Below, in pieces: positions 17,205 through 25,256 of a DNA stretch of 64,000 bases. The position numbers and the translations under genes are program-made. Below the pieces are notes generated by a model, which was given only the letters and a program-made list of their open reading frames with translations, was not told the DNA's origin and did no database searches. This DNA comes from SXXZ01 sp041177965 (GTDB lineage Bacteria > Verrucomicrobiota > Verrucomicrobiia > Limisphaerales > UBA9464), in contig JBEGWF010000050.1 in assembly GCA_041177965.1 (NCBI GenBank), positions 1-64,000 on the forward strand. The letters are read 5' to 3'. Position 1 is the first letter of the stretch; each line of letters starts with the position of its first letter.

Positions 17205-17392
17205 TTCGGCCCTGTCCTTGAAGCCTCGGCCCTCTCCGTTGACCCGGATAAACCCTGTTGCGGATATCGGACGATGATTCAGGACACCTGCCCAGCCCGC
17301 TGATCAAGCATGGGCATCGCCGATCGGGTCACCTGTTCATGGTTGCGGGACGGGTCCGACCAAGGACGGCCACGCCACTGGCCTCCTCGCCC
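17205..17392. other. Convergent intergenic region, no feature recognised
   Basis: A 188-bp gap between two convergent genes. I see no coding pattern, no strong hairpin with a T-tract and no repeat. A TTGACC at about 17238 has no good partner and no downstream gene on that strand. Confidence 0.4.
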
Positions 17393-18775
17393 TCAGGTGG
17401 TGCGAACGAAGTACACGGTGAACTTGGATTCACCGCTCCCGAAGGTCCAGGTGAGTCGACCGGTTTCGTTCACCGAGGCGTCCAGAGAAAGCTTCGATCC
17501 CTGGGCGTCGACGCCGAGCAGGTAGCGGCCGTCGGCCCGGGTCCAGGTGCCTTCCACCGACTTGAGGTTCTGGATGAATTCGATGCCAGGGGGCAATTTC
17601 ACCGCCTTGACCGCCTTGGCCGGGGTCGGTTGGGGCGTGGTCGCCGCCGTCGGGGGTGGGCGGAGGCCGTACCGGGCCATGTAGGCGTTCTGGGCTGAGT
17701 TGGGTCCTCCGGCAGCCTCTCCGCCCTCGGGGTTCGCGGCCGGGGCGGGGGCCGATGGGGCGGCGATCTTGATCGCGAAGCGGCCGTCGGTGTAGGCGAC
17801 CAGGGTGGCCCCGGAGAGGATCGGCGTGACCGCCGCGCGGATCGTGCGCATCTCGGCCGGGCTCAGGTTGAGCCGGTCGCGCTTGAGCTGGGTCAGGACC
17901 GTGCCCGGATCCATCCGCCAGCGGCCGAGGATCTTCTCGTCCTCATATCGGGGCGACACCCCCGTCTCGAGATACTTTCTGAAATCCTTGAGATCCACCT
18001 TGGAGAAGGTCTCCCGCAGGGTCGGACTGTTGATCACGGCCAACGCCTTCGGGTGATTGAGCACGGCTGCGAGGGAAGGTTGGCCTTGGATCAGCTTGAG
18101 GAATTCGGCATCGGATCCGATCTCGGTGAATTCCTGCTGGGATCCCAGCGCGAGGAACGGCGGATAATTCTCGGCCCGCCCCTGGACCAGAGGGTTGGCG
18201 TGCAGGATGCCCAGGATGTCGGAGACCTCGTAGTACTTGGCCGGGGAGTTGTCCATCGCGGCGAAGGTGCGGGCCCATCCGGTCGATTCCATTTCGCTCC
18301 GCAATTGGGAGATGTACCGGACCGGGGTGGCTTCGCCGTTGTCACCGGTGACCTGGGTGACCAGGTAGCCTTGTCGATACACGTAGTTTCCGACGCTGAA
18401 GAAGACGCAGATGCCTGAGATGAGGCCCACGAAGAGGCCGATGGCCTGATTCATGCGCTCGAAGGCGGCCCGGGTCGGCTCATCGGAGCGGTATTTGAAG
18501 TGCAGGTCCACCGGACGGTGGGCCGCCACTCCCAGCCCGAGGAAGATGAGGGTCGGGAGGGCGAAGACGATGACACTGGGAAGCAGGGCCAGGTCGATGT
18601 AGTCCTTGACGCCCATCATCGCGAGGCCGGAGGCGACCGGTCCGCTCGCGACCCCGGCCAGGGCGAGGCCCAGGGCGGCTCCGATGAATCCGACGCCCCA
18701 ACGAATGGCTCCGGCCTGGTGGCCGAGCAGGCCAAATCCGCCGACCAAGACGACCGCGACGACCCAGATAAGCAT
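17393..18775 (-). CDS. CvpA-like membrane protein with C-terminal soluble domain
   Basis: Encodes 460 aa. The first about 130 residues carry four hydrophobic segments (about 2-22, 25-45, 62-84, 112-132) with a Gly/Ala-rich second helix, resembling the CvpA/colicin V production family. Residues about 133-330 are soluble and helical with repeated 'L.Q..P..AAVLNHPKALAVINSP' type segments. A Pro/Ala-rich linker (about 335-395) leads to a beta-rich end (about 400-460: VEGTWTRADGRYLLGVD, GRLTWTFGSGESKFTVYFV) that looks like a small lipocalin-like or META-like sheet. It is probably an inner-membrane protein with a large extracytoplasmic part. The function is not known; the CvpA label applies only to the N-terminus. 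A TAGCCT box lies 6 nt upstream of the ATG. Confidence 0.6.
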   Translation of the reverse strand: MLIWVVAVVLVGGFGLLGHQAGAIRWGVGFIGAALGLALAGVASGPVASGLAMMGVKDYIDLALLPSVIVFALPTLIFLGLGVAAHRPVDLHFKYRSDEPTRAAFERMNQAIGLFVGLISGICVFFSVGNYVYRQGYLVTQVTGDNGEATPVRYISQLRSEMESTGWARTFAAMDNSPAKYYEVSDILGILHANPLVQGRAENYPPFLALGSQQEFTEIGSDAEFLKLIQGQPSLAAVLNHPKALAVINSPTLRETFSKVDLKDFRKYLETGVSPRYEDEKILGRWRMDPGTVLTQLKRDRLNLSPAEMRTIRAAVTPILSGATLVAYTDGRFAIKIAAPSAPAPAANPEGGEAAGGPNSAQNAYMARYGLRPPPTAATTPQPTPAKAVKAVKLPPGIEFIQNLKSVEGTWTRADGRYLLGVDAQGSKLSLDASVNETGRLTWTFGSGESKFTVYFVRTT

Positions 18776-18781
18776 GCGTCA

Positions 18782-18787
18782 AGGCTA
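18782..18787 (-). promoter_or_regulatory. Candidate -10 box of the CvpA-like gene
   Basis: On the minus strand CTTTC-TAGCCT lies 6 nt before ATG 18775, almost the same context as upstream of mutS (CTTTCC-TAGCCT, 7 nt). No clear -35 was found. Confidence 0.3.
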
Positions 18788-18823
18788 GAAAGTTCCGTGC
18801 CAAGGCGCACGTGCAAAATCAAT

Positions 18824-18985
18824 GGGCTCCGCAGGCTCGGACCCGCCTCGCAGGGAAGCTCGGGGAAGGAGGGGCTTTCGCGCTGTGCGCGACTGGGCTG
18901 AAGGTTGATCGCTTCCAGAGCTCGGCCGGGCCCGACCCTGCTCCGCTGCGGTTCGGGGGGGCTCCGCAGGCTTGGACCCGCCTCG
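18824..18985. repeat. 27-nt direct repeat pair
   Basis: The copies at 18824-18850 and 18959-18985 start GGGCTCCGCAGGCT and end GACCCGCCTCG. They differ at one of 27 positions (C/T at the fifteenth). They are 135 bp apart start to start. The sequence between them is GC-rich with a CGCG-CTGTG-CGCG hairpin. Confidence 0.9.
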
Positions 18986-19015
18986 GTGGGGGCGTCATGA
19001 GCCTCGGATTTTCCA

Positions 19016-19060
19016 TGTCCCAACGGGACATCGCATACCAGCCCAGGGCAGCGCCCTGGG
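19016..19060. repeat. Two adjacent perfect hairpins
   Basis: TGTCCC-AAC-GGGACA at 19016-19030 and CCCAGGGC-AGC-GCCCTGGG at 19042-19060, both perfect with 3-nt loops. The second resembles the 'cagcccagggc...gccctgg' palindromes I recall as dispersed repeats in Planctomycetes and Verrucomicrobia. Confidence 0.8.
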
Positions 19061-19217
19061 ATCCATGTCCGACCAACCCATGCGTTCTGAAGGAACGCCG
19101 CAGGGTTTCCACGTTGGCCGGCATCGCGACGGTGTGCGGCGTTCCTACAGAACGCGGGAATCGTCGGAACCAAACACCCGGGGCCATGCCCTCGGATCCA
19201 TTTCCAGGCGACCCATG
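19037..19217. repeat. Two diverged copies of an about 47-nt palindromic unit
   Basis: Unit A at 19037-19082 and unit B at 19169-19217. Both start ACCA, carry a C/G-rich hairpin, then GGATCCAT(G/T)TCC, and end in ACCCATG. Unit B is more degenerate in its hairpin. They flank the long inverted repeat. Confidence 0.65.
19082..19155. repeat. Long inverted repeat with 21-nt arms
   Basis: Arms at 19082-19102 and 19135-19155 match as reverse complements at 20 of 21 positions, with a 32-nt centre. Each arm is itself a hairpin (GCGTTC ... GAACGC with a 5-nt loop). The whole could fold as one long stem or as two small ones. Confidence 0.85.
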
Positions 19218-19288
19218 AGGAGCTGCCACGCCAATCCCTCCGGTCCGAGGCTTGCGGATCCGGGACGGGGTTTCCATGGTTCGGGTCA

Positions 19289-21028
19289 ATGAGTCTGTTG
19301 CCCTTCGGTGAATTGCCGCCCTTCCGCCCCCGATGCTTCGTGCCGTCCACTTTGGACCTCGGGGACTGGGCCGCGGTGGCCCCGCTGTTCGATCGACTGG
19401 AGGAGCGGGCGCCCGGTTGCGCTTCGGTGGCCGACCTTGAGCAATGGCTGAGAGATGCCGGTGAACTGTCGTCGGCGCTCGATGAGGAGCGAGCCCGCCG
19501 GTACATCGCCAAGACCTGCCACACCGACAACGCCGAGGCCGAGAAGGCATACCTGCAGTTCGTCGAGGTCATCGATCCGTCCCTGAAACCGCGCCAGTTC
19601 ACCCTGGCCGAGCTGTTCCTGAAGCACCCGTTGCGAGACCGGTTGCCGCGGGAGAGATACGAGGTGTTCGATCGGGCCACGGCCCTCCAGGTCGAACTGT
19701 ACCGTCCGGAGAACATCCCCCTGGAGACCGAGGAGGCCAAGGTCGGCAACGAGTACAACAAGCTCAGCGGCAGCTTGACCGTGCAGTTCCGCGGCGAGGA
19801 GAAGACGCTCGTGGCCATGGGCCGTTTTCAGGAGGAGCCGGATCGGGCCCTTCGCGAGGAGGCCTGGAGGCTGGTGGCCGGCCGCCGGGTGCAGGAAGCC
19901 GACCGGTTCGACGCCTTCATGGACGAGCTGATCCGCATCCGCCACCAGATCGCCCGCAATGCCGGATTCCCGGATTACGTCGCCTACGCCTATCGGATGC
20001 GGGGTCGGTTCGACTACGGTCCCGACGACTGCCGCCGGTTCCACGACGCCATCGAGTCCGAGGTCATGCCGGTGTTCCGACGGTTGCAGGCCCAGCGCCG
20101 CCAGAAGCTCGGAGTGGATCGGTTGCGTCCCTGGGACACCCAGGTCGATCCCTTGAATCGTCCCCCGCTCAAGCCGTTTTCCACCTCGGCCGAAATGGAG
20201 ACCGGGGTGCAGGCGGTGTTCGACCGGATGCATCCGGGACTCGCGACCGGTTTCCGGACGATGCGGGAGAAGCGCCTGCTCGACCTCGACAACCGCAAGG
20301 GCAAGGCCCCGGGAGGTTATCAATACACGCTCAGCGAGGCGCGCCTGCCGTTCATCTTCATGAATTCGGTCGGCCTTCAACGCGACCTCGAGACCATCCT
20401 GCACGAGGCGGGGCATGCCTTCCACGCGCTGGCCTGCCGCGACGAGGACCTCCCGCTGTACCGCGAGGCCCCCATCGAGTTCTGCGAAGTGGCTTCCATG
20501 GCCATGGAACTGCTCGGGGCCGAACACCTCGATGTCTTCTATTCTCCGGTCGATGCGCTGCGGGCCCGGACGGTGCACCTGGAGGGGGTGATCGGGGTCT
20601 TCCCCTGGATCGCCACCATCGACGCCTTCCAGCATTGGCTCTATTCGCATCCGGACCACACCCGGGACCAGCGCCGGGCGGCCTGGTTGGCGCTGATGGA
20701 CCGGTTTGGCGGAGACATCGACTGGTCGGGTTCTGAATCGGCGCGGGCCAACCTCTGGCACAAGCAGCTCCACGTGTTCCTCTATCCCTTCTACTACGTG
20801 GAGTACGGCATCGCCCAACTCGGGGCGTTGCAGGTCTGGGTCAATGCCCAGCGTGATCCGGCCCGGGCCTTGGCCGATTATCAGGCCGGGCTCGCCATGG
20901 GCGGCAGCCGCCCCTTGCCTGAACTCTTCGCCAAGGCGGGGTGCCGATTCGATTTCGGCCGCGAGACGGTCCGTCCGCTGGTGGCCCGGGCCTCCGAGGC
21001 CCTCGATCGATTGGCGGCGCAAGGGTAG
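19289..21028 (+). CDS. M3-family zinc metallopeptidase (oligoendopeptidase F-like)
   Basis: Encodes 579 aa, typical for M3B peptidases. The zinc site HEAGH is at residues 372-376 (within LETILHEAGHAFHALAC), followed by EFCEVASMAMELL, which supplies the third ligand Glu. Upstream features include YNKLSGSLTVQF and the NAGFPDYVAYAYRMRGRFDY segment. Downstream, HVFLYPFYYVEYGIAQLGALQVW is the C-terminal substrate-binding block with conserved Tyr residues. No signal peptide is seen, so it should act in the cytoplasm, trimming small peptides. The ATG follows the repeat-rich gap and no clear Shine-Dalgarno is present. Confidence 0.92.
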   Translation: MSLLPFGELPPFRPRCFVPSTLDLGDWAAVAPLFDRLEERAPGCASVADLEQWLRDAGELSSALDEERARRYIAKTCHTDNAEAEKAYLQFVEVIDPSLKPRQFTLAELFLKHPLRDRLPRERYEVFDRATALQVELYRPENIPLETEEAKVGNEYNKLSGSLTVQFRGEEKTLVAMGRFQEEPDRALREEAWRLVAGRRVQEADRFDAFMDELIRIRHQIARNAGFPDYVAYAYRMRGRFDYGPDDCRRFHDAIESEVMPVFRRLQAQRRQKLGVDRLRPWDTQVDPLNRPPLKPFSTSAEMETGVQAVFDRMHPGLATGFRTMREKRLLDLDNRKGKAPGGYQYTLSEARLPFIFMNSVGLQRDLETILHEAGHAFHALACRDEDLPLYREAPIEFCEVASMAMELLGAEHLDVFYSPVDALRARTVHLEGVIGVFPWIATIDAFQHWLYSHPDHTRDQRRAAWLALMDRFGGDIDWSGSESARANLWHKQLHVFLYPFYYVEYGIAQLGALQVWVNAQRDPARALADYQAGLAMGGSRPLPELFAKAGCRFDFGRETVRPLVARASEALDRLAAQG

Positions 21029-21084
21029 CCGCTGGGACGTCGGCCGACGACCCCGCCTCGGATCCCGGGAATCCCGGTCGCTGT

Positions 21085-22278
21085 TCAGAGGGCCTCGGCC
21101 AAGGCCTGTTGCAAGACGGCGTCGGGCAGACGGATCGGGTTGCCCTTCATGCTGCTGGAGGCCTGTGCGGCCTGGGCCAATGCGGGGAAATCCGTCGGCG
21201 TGAGGCCGTATCGCGCCAGGCGGGGCACCTGCCAACCGGCGACCGAGTCGGTGATCCACCGCAGCCCGTCGTCGATCGCGGCGCCGGGGTTGCCGGTGAG
21301 CCAGCGGGCGGCCTGTTGGTAGCGTTCCAGGGTCGGGTGATGGGGATCGGAGTTGCGGAGCGTGTCCACATTGGCCCGCCACACCGGACCCAGGAGCGCG
21401 GCACACACCGCCCCATGGGGCGCGGGAAACCGCCCACCGATCGGCCCGGCGAGCCCATGCACGGCCCCCAGTCCCGAATGCGCCAGGGCCAATCCGCTCA
21501 GCAGGGCCGCGTAGGCCAGATCGGACCGGGCCCCGAGGTCGTGTCCATCCGCGACCGCCCGGCCCAGGGAACGGGCCACGCGGGGCAGTCCCTCCCGACA
21601 GCAGGCGTCGGTCATCCCGTTGGCCTTGGAGCCCACCCAGGGTTCCAGCAGCTGGGTCAAGGCGTCGAGGCCGGTGCAGGCGGTGAGGTCGGCCGGCAGA
21701 CCCAGGGCGAGTTCGGGGTCGATCAACGCCACCCTGGGCACCATTCGAGGGCTCCGCAGGCTCACTTTCAGCGAGTGTCCGGGCGAGGTCAGCACCGCGT
21801 TCCGGGTGGCCTCGGCCCCGGTCCCCGCCGTGGTGGGCACCGCGAGGAAGGGCAGGGGAGCGTTCTCGAGCGGGAGTCCATGCCCGATGATCTCCAGGAA
21901 CCGGAAAGGATCGCCGGGATGGGTGGCCAGCGCCGCGATGGCCTTGCCCGCATCGACGACCGCGCCGCCCCCACAGGCCAACACGCAGTCGGCCTTTTCG
22001 GCCAGGGCCAGCGTGGCGCCCGCCTCCGCGTCCGAGACCGTGGGTTCGCCGGTCACGGCGAATTCGACCCAGTCCAGCCCGGCCTTCCGAAACGAGTCCC
22101 GAACAGGATCGGCCCGCAGGACATGCCGGCCGGTGACCAGCAACACCCGGTGACCCAGCGACCGGACCAGCGTCCCGGCCCGGGACACGACGCCGGGGCC
22201 GAACGCGATCCGCTCGGGCGTGGCGAATTCGAAGGCCCCGCCGCAGCCGGCGACGGAGGCGCTGGCCGAGGAACCCAT
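21085..22278 (-). CDS. Iron-containing alcohol dehydrogenase family protein
   Basis: Encodes 397 aa. The Rossmann half begins IAFGPGVVSRAG and has GGGAVVDAGKAIAAL (about 104-118) and PTTAGTGAEATRNAV (about 148-162). The metal-binding half shows DPELALGLPADLTACTGLDALTQLLEPW and AVHGLAGPIGGRFPAPHGAVCA, where the Asp and His ligands lie. These NAD(P)-dependent enzymes reduce aldehydes or oxidise alcohols. The ATG shares one base with the stop of the ABM monooxygenase gene (TGATG), so the two are co-translated. Two genes upstream is a D-threonine-aldolase-like enzyme whose aldehyde product would be a logical substrate, though that link is inferred. Confidence 0.88.
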   Translation of the reverse strand: MGSSASASVAGCGGAFEFATPERIAFGPGVVSRAGTLVRSLGHRVLLVTGRHVLRADPVRDSFRKAGLDWVEFAVTGEPTVSDAEAGATLALAEKADCVLACGGGAVVDAGKAIAALATHPGDPFRFLEIIGHGLPLENAPLPFLAVPTTAGTGAEATRNAVLTSPGHSLKVSLRSPRMVPRVALIDPELALGLPADLTACTGLDALTQLLEPWVGSKANGMTDACCREGLPRVARSLGRAVADGHDLGARSDLAYAALLSGLALAHSGLGAVHGLAGPIGGRFPAPHGAVCAALLGPVWRANVDTLRNSDPHHPTLERYQQAARWLTGNPGAAIDDGLRWITDSVAGWQVPRLARYGLTPTDFPALAQAAQASSSMKGNPIRLPDAVLQQALAEAL

Positions 22279-22574
22279 CAGTCCGGGAGGTGGATCGAGG
22301 TGTAGCGGACGCTCTGCCGAGGGGCGGCCATCATCGGGGCGACGGTATCGCGCCAGGTGGCATAGTGCTCCGTGGCCTTGTGTTCGGCGGGAGCCGCTTC
22401 GGTGCGGTAGGCCTCGACCAGGACGAACCGGCAGGGGTCGTCCTGCTGCTGCACCACGTCGAAGCGGGCCACCCCCGATTCTTTGAGGGATGCCTCGGCA
22501 TTGGCCCGGGTCGCCGCGATGAAGTCGGCGATCGATTCGGGTTTCACCTGGACGAAGACATGGACGACGAGCAT
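22278..22574 (-). CDS. Antibiotic biosynthesis monooxygenase (ABM) domain protein
   Basis: Encodes 98 aa from ATG 22574; the longer open frame from 22703 lacks family features. It has the dimeric ferredoxin-like ABM fold pattern: MLVVHVFVQVKPE, FIAATRANAEASLKESGVARFDV (about 18-40), FVLVEAYRTEAAPAEHKATEHYATW (about 50-74) and a terminal SVRYTSIHL strand. It resembles YgiN/LsrG, which act on quinols or on phospho-AI-2 respectively. The substrate here is not evident. It lies 22 bp downstream of the D-threonine-aldolase-like gene and overlaps the dehydrogenase start. Confidence 0.85.
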   Translation of the reverse strand: MLVVHVFVQVKPESIADFIAATRANAEASLKESGVARFDVVQQQDDPCRFVLVEAYRTEAAPAEHKATEHYATWRDTVAPMMAAPRQSVRYTSIHLPD

Positions 22575-22596
22575 GGGATGGGGATCGGGAGAGGGT

Positions 22597-23721
22597 TCAG
22601 ATCGACAGACGACGACTGCGGGCCGCGACCGTCCAGGTCGACCGGGCCCGGCCATTCTCGGCCAGCCACACCTCCTGGTGCAGGGCCATGGTCGGACAGA
22701 CATGCCAGGGCAGCGAGTAGACCACGTCGCCCACGCGGAACCGATCGGCGCCCGGGGATTCGACCACCAGGTGCTCCTCGCTGTGGCTGACGGCCACCGC
22801 GTCCGGAAGGTTCAGGAACACCGTCCTCGGATGGGGCATCTCCGAGGCGACGGCCTTGTGCCCCAGATCGAGGCACAACTGCCCCGGGGCGGGACGGCTG
22901 AGCACCCGGGACAGCAGGACCGCCGCTGGCTGGAACGGCAGGTCGGGCAGTTTGTGGGCGTAGCCCGCATCCCACAGCACCGTGGTCCCCGGGCTGAGCG
23001 AGACGTTCGCGCGCGCCGCATGGAGGGGGAAGGTCGGCGACCCGCCCGCGATCACCTCCATCGGGCGCCCCATCTTCGCTTCGAGGGTGCTCCGGAGGCT
23101 GGCCACAGGCCCGAAGCCTTCATCCGCCCAACGGCTCCGCTCGGCCCGATCGGTGATGCCCAGGTGTCCATCGTAGGCGTGCAGCCCCAGGAGTCGCAGG
23201 GCGGGCTCGGCCGCCTGGATCGGATCGAGCAGTTCTCCCGGCACTCGATCCGCCGCAAGGCCGGTCCGATGCTGGCCGACATCGACGTCGATCCAGATCC
23301 CCAGAGGTCGGCCGGGCAGGCGGAGGGCTGCGGCATTCCGCAGCGACGACACGATGCCCGGATCGTCCACCACGGCCGACCATTCGATGGTCGGGAACGC
23401 GGCCGCCAGACGGACCAGTCGGTCGATCTGCGGTCCCACCGGTTGGACCGCCAGCAGGATCCTGCGGACTCCCGCCACGCCCGCCACCATCTCGGCCTCC
23501 GCGATGGTGGCGCACTTGAACCGGACGATCCCCAGCGCCACCTGCCAGGCGATGAGCTCGGGCAGCTTGTGCGTCTTGACGTGGGGCCACAGCCGCGCGG
23601 CATCGCCGGCGATGGCCACCATCTGCCGGAGGTTCGCCTCGATGCGGTCCCGGTGCAGGACCAGCGTTGGCGACGGCAGGTCCGTCGCATTGTCCAGCAC
23701 GTACCAGGGGATCGGGTCCAT
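22597..23721 (-). CDS. PLP-dependent D-threonine aldolase/D-serine dehydratase family protein
   Basis: Encodes 374 aa. The alanine-racemase-like TIM barrel begins near residue 15. The motif PHVKTHK (46-52) carries the PLP lysine. Later motifs are KCATIAEAEMV (about 69-79), DVDVGQHRTG (about 145-154), HAYDGH (about 180-185) and AGGSPTF (about 225-231). The C-terminal beta domain contains the metal-binding HVCPTM (His, Cys) motif characteristic of this fold group. Members either split D-threonine to glycine and acetaldehyde or deaminate D-serine through an aminoacrylate intermediate; which applies here is open. The RidA-family gene is 20 bp upstream, and the ABM and dehydrogenase genes are downstream, giving a compact minus-strand operon. 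Confidence 0.87.
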   Translation of the reverse strand: MDPIPWYVLDNATDLPSPTLVLHRDRIEANLRQMVAIAGDAARLWPHVKTHKLPELIAWQVALGIVRFKCATIAEAEMVAGVAGVRRILLAVQPVGPQIDRLVRLAAAFPTIEWSAVVDDPGIVSSLRNAAALRLPGRPLGIWIDVDVGQHRTGLAADRVPGELLDPIQAAEPALRLLGLHAYDGHLGITDRAERSRWADEGFGPVASLRSTLEAKMGRPMEVIAGGSPTFPLHAARANVSLSPGTTVLWDAGYAHKLPDLPFQPAAVLLSRVLSRPAPGQLCLDLGHKAVASEMPHPRTVFLNLPDAVAVSHSEEHLVVESPGADRFRVGDVVYSLPWHVCPTMALHQEVWLAENGRARSTWTVAARSRRLSI

Positions 23722-23741
23722 CGGGAGGGGCGGGAGGCGGA

Positions 23742-24203
23742 TCAGTGGAGCTCGAAGATCACCTCGATCTCGACCGGGATGTTGCCGGGCAGCGGGCCCA
23801 TGCCGATGGCGCTGCGAGCTCCGATGCCATTCTCAGGCCCCCAGATTTCGGCAAAGAGTTCGCTGCAACCGTTGATGACCTTCGGGTGGTCGTAGAAATC
23901 GGCGGCGGAGTTCACCATGCCCAGCGTCTTGACCACCCGCTTCACCTTGTCGAGGGAGCCGAGTTGCGAACGCAGCGTGGCGAGGATGGCCAGGCCGACC
24001 TGACGGGCGGCCGCCTTGCCGGCATCAAGGTCCAGATCCTTGCCCACGACGCCGGTGATCAGCGTGCCATCGGTGCGCACCGGGCCGTGACCCGAGACGT
24101 AGGCGGCGTTGCCGAAGACCACCAGCGGCTTGTAGACGGCCACCGGCTTCGGGGCGGGCGGAAGGACGAGGGCAAGGGATGCGAGTTGGGATTCGGCGCT
24201 CAT
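23742..24203 (-). CDS. RidA/YjgF/UK114 family protein
   Basis: Encodes 153 aa from ATG 24203 (MSAESQLASLAL); the 11-residue upstream extension lacks family features. The fold pattern includes PLVVFGNAAYVSGHGPVRTDG (within about 26-45), AARQVGLAILATLRSQLGSLD and IPVEIEVIFEL at the end. It belongs to the longer subgroup with VVKTLGMVNSAADF. RidA proteins hydrolyse reactive enamines and imines released by PLP enzymes. The canonical Arg that binds carboxylate in RidA (usually 'C-E/R' near residue 105) is not obvious, so imine-hydrolase activity should not be assumed. Its position directly before a PLP enzyme suggests functional pairing. Confidence 0.85.
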   Translation of the reverse strand: MSAESQLASLALVLPPAPKPVAVYKPLVVFGNAAYVSGHGPVRTDGTLITGVVGKDLDLDAGKAAARQVGLAILATLRSQLGSLDKVKRVVKTLGMVNSAADFYDHPKVINGCSELFAEIWGPENGIGARSAIGMGPLPGNIPVEIEVIFELH

Positions 24204-24335
24204 GATAGGACGGAAGCGTCCGCCTTCCGCGGCCAACGCTCAATTCCGAAGTCGTCCCCGGCGCGGCCCAGCAGCGACCGGGATCGGGGCGGTTTCCTGG
24301 ATCCCCCTCGGGGTGCTTCGGCCGTTCTCCTCGCC
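24204..24335. other. Gap within the minus-strand gene run
   Basis: 132 bp between prmA and the RidA gene, the longest gap in this run, so a second promoter for RidA onward could lie here. It contains a 6-bp inverted repeat CGGAAG/CTTCCG near 24211-24229 but no clear -35/-10 pair. Confidence 0.3.
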
Positions 24336-25256
24336 TCAGCGGCTGTTGCCGGCCGGGCGCTTCTCCCGGAAAGTGCCCGAGCGCCATTCCTTGTCGGTGG
24401 TCGCCTCGACCAATCTCCAGCCGGCCTCCTCGAAGGCCTTTCGGACGAGGCCGAACTGCGTTTCGAGGATGCCCGCCAGCACCAGCGATCCGCCGGGGGC
24501 GACGCGGGCAAGCAGGCGATCCCGCTCGGCGATGAGCAGGTCGTAGATGAGGTTCGCGCAGACGACGGAGCAGCGCTGCTTGGGTTTCTTGGGAACCCGG
24601 GTGATGTCGTCGTGGGTCACCGTCAGCACGTCGGCCACGCCATTGAGCGCGGCGTTCTCGTTGGCGACGCGCACACAATCCGGATCGAAGTCGAAGGCGG
24701 CCACCGGATGATAGCCCAGCTTCACGGCAGCAATCGCGAGGATGCCCGAGCCGGTGCCGACATCGAGCATGGACTGGGAGGCGTTCTCGGGATCGCGCAG
24801 GGCCACCAACTGCTCGAGACAGAAGCGCGTCGTGGCATGCTGGCCGGTGCCGAAGCTCAGCCCCGGGTCGAGGACCACCAGCGCCTGTCCCTTTTTCGGA
24901 CCTCGACGGCTCCAGGTGGGCTTCACCAGCAGACGCGGCCCCAGGTCCAGCGGCTTGAAATGCCGCTTCCACGATTCGGACCAGTCCCGCGCGGGCACCT
25001 TCTTGACCTGGATCCGTCCCGGTCCGATGTCGATCCCGTCGGCGGCCAAGGCCTGAAGCCCTTCGCGGAGGCGCCGCTTGATGCCGGGCACGTCGCGTGT
25101 ATCGACCTCGCCATAGACGCTGACCGTGGACAACCGGGTGACCGCGTCGGCATAGGACGACGGGGTCTGGCCCCGCTCCAGTTCCAGGAGGACGCCGACG
25201 GCGTCCTCGGCGGAGAGGGAGGTGGTGATGGAAATGGAGCGGAGGAGGTGGCTCAT
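24336..25256 (-). CDS. prmA: Ribosomal protein L11 methyltransferase PrmA
   Basis: Encodes 306 aa. The N-terminal domain (about 1-95) recognises L11. A linker with DWSESWKRHFKPLDLG (about 90-105) is diagnostic. The methyltransferase domain starts with LDPGLSFGTGQHATT, then the SAM motif MLDVGTGSGILAIAA (about 163-177), FDFDP (about 189-193) and VCANLIYDLL (the N-L-I/P-Y catalytic segment). PrmA trimethylates lysines of ribosomal protein L11. The gene overlaps the phosphatase gene by 4 bp, which in turn overlaps rph. Confidence 0.93.
   Translation of the reverse strand: MSHLLRSISITTSLSAEDAVGVLLELERGQTPSSYADAVTRLSTVSVYGEVDTRDVPGIKRRLREGLQALAADGIDIGPGRIQVKKVPARDWSESWKRHFKPLDLGPRLLVKPTWSRRGPKKGQALVVLDPGLSFGTGQHATTRFCLEQLVALRDPENASQSMLDVGTGSGILAIAAVKLGYHPVAAFDFDPDCVRVANENAALNGVADVLTVTHDDITRVPKKPKQRCSVVCANLIYDLLIAERDRLLARVAPGGSLVLAGILETQFGLVRKAFEEAGWRLVEATTDKEWRSGTFREKRPAGNSR

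Larger units (their letters stand above)
18776..19288. other. 513-bp non-coding region filled with direct and inverted repeats
   Basis: No gene fits this stretch. It separates the divergent CvpA-like gene and M3 peptidase gene. It holds a 27-nt direct repeat pair (18824-18850, 18959-18985), at least four small hairpins, two diverged copies of an about 47-nt unit (19037-19082, 19169-19217) and a long inverted repeat (19082-19102 with 19135-19155). This density is unlike any other gap in the window. Confidence 0.85.

Noticed and set aside
18811..19292. Several short open frames in the repeat cluster
   Set aside because: They follow the repeats, including repeated ALGSM/ALGWYAMS-like peptides, and lack codon bias. 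Such repeats are commonly mis-annotated as proteins.
21748..21764. 15-nt match to the 27-nt direct repeat (GGGCTCCGCAGGCTC) inside the alcohol dehydrogenase gene
   Set aside because: It lies in conserved coding sequence and the match stops there, so chance is the simplest explanation.
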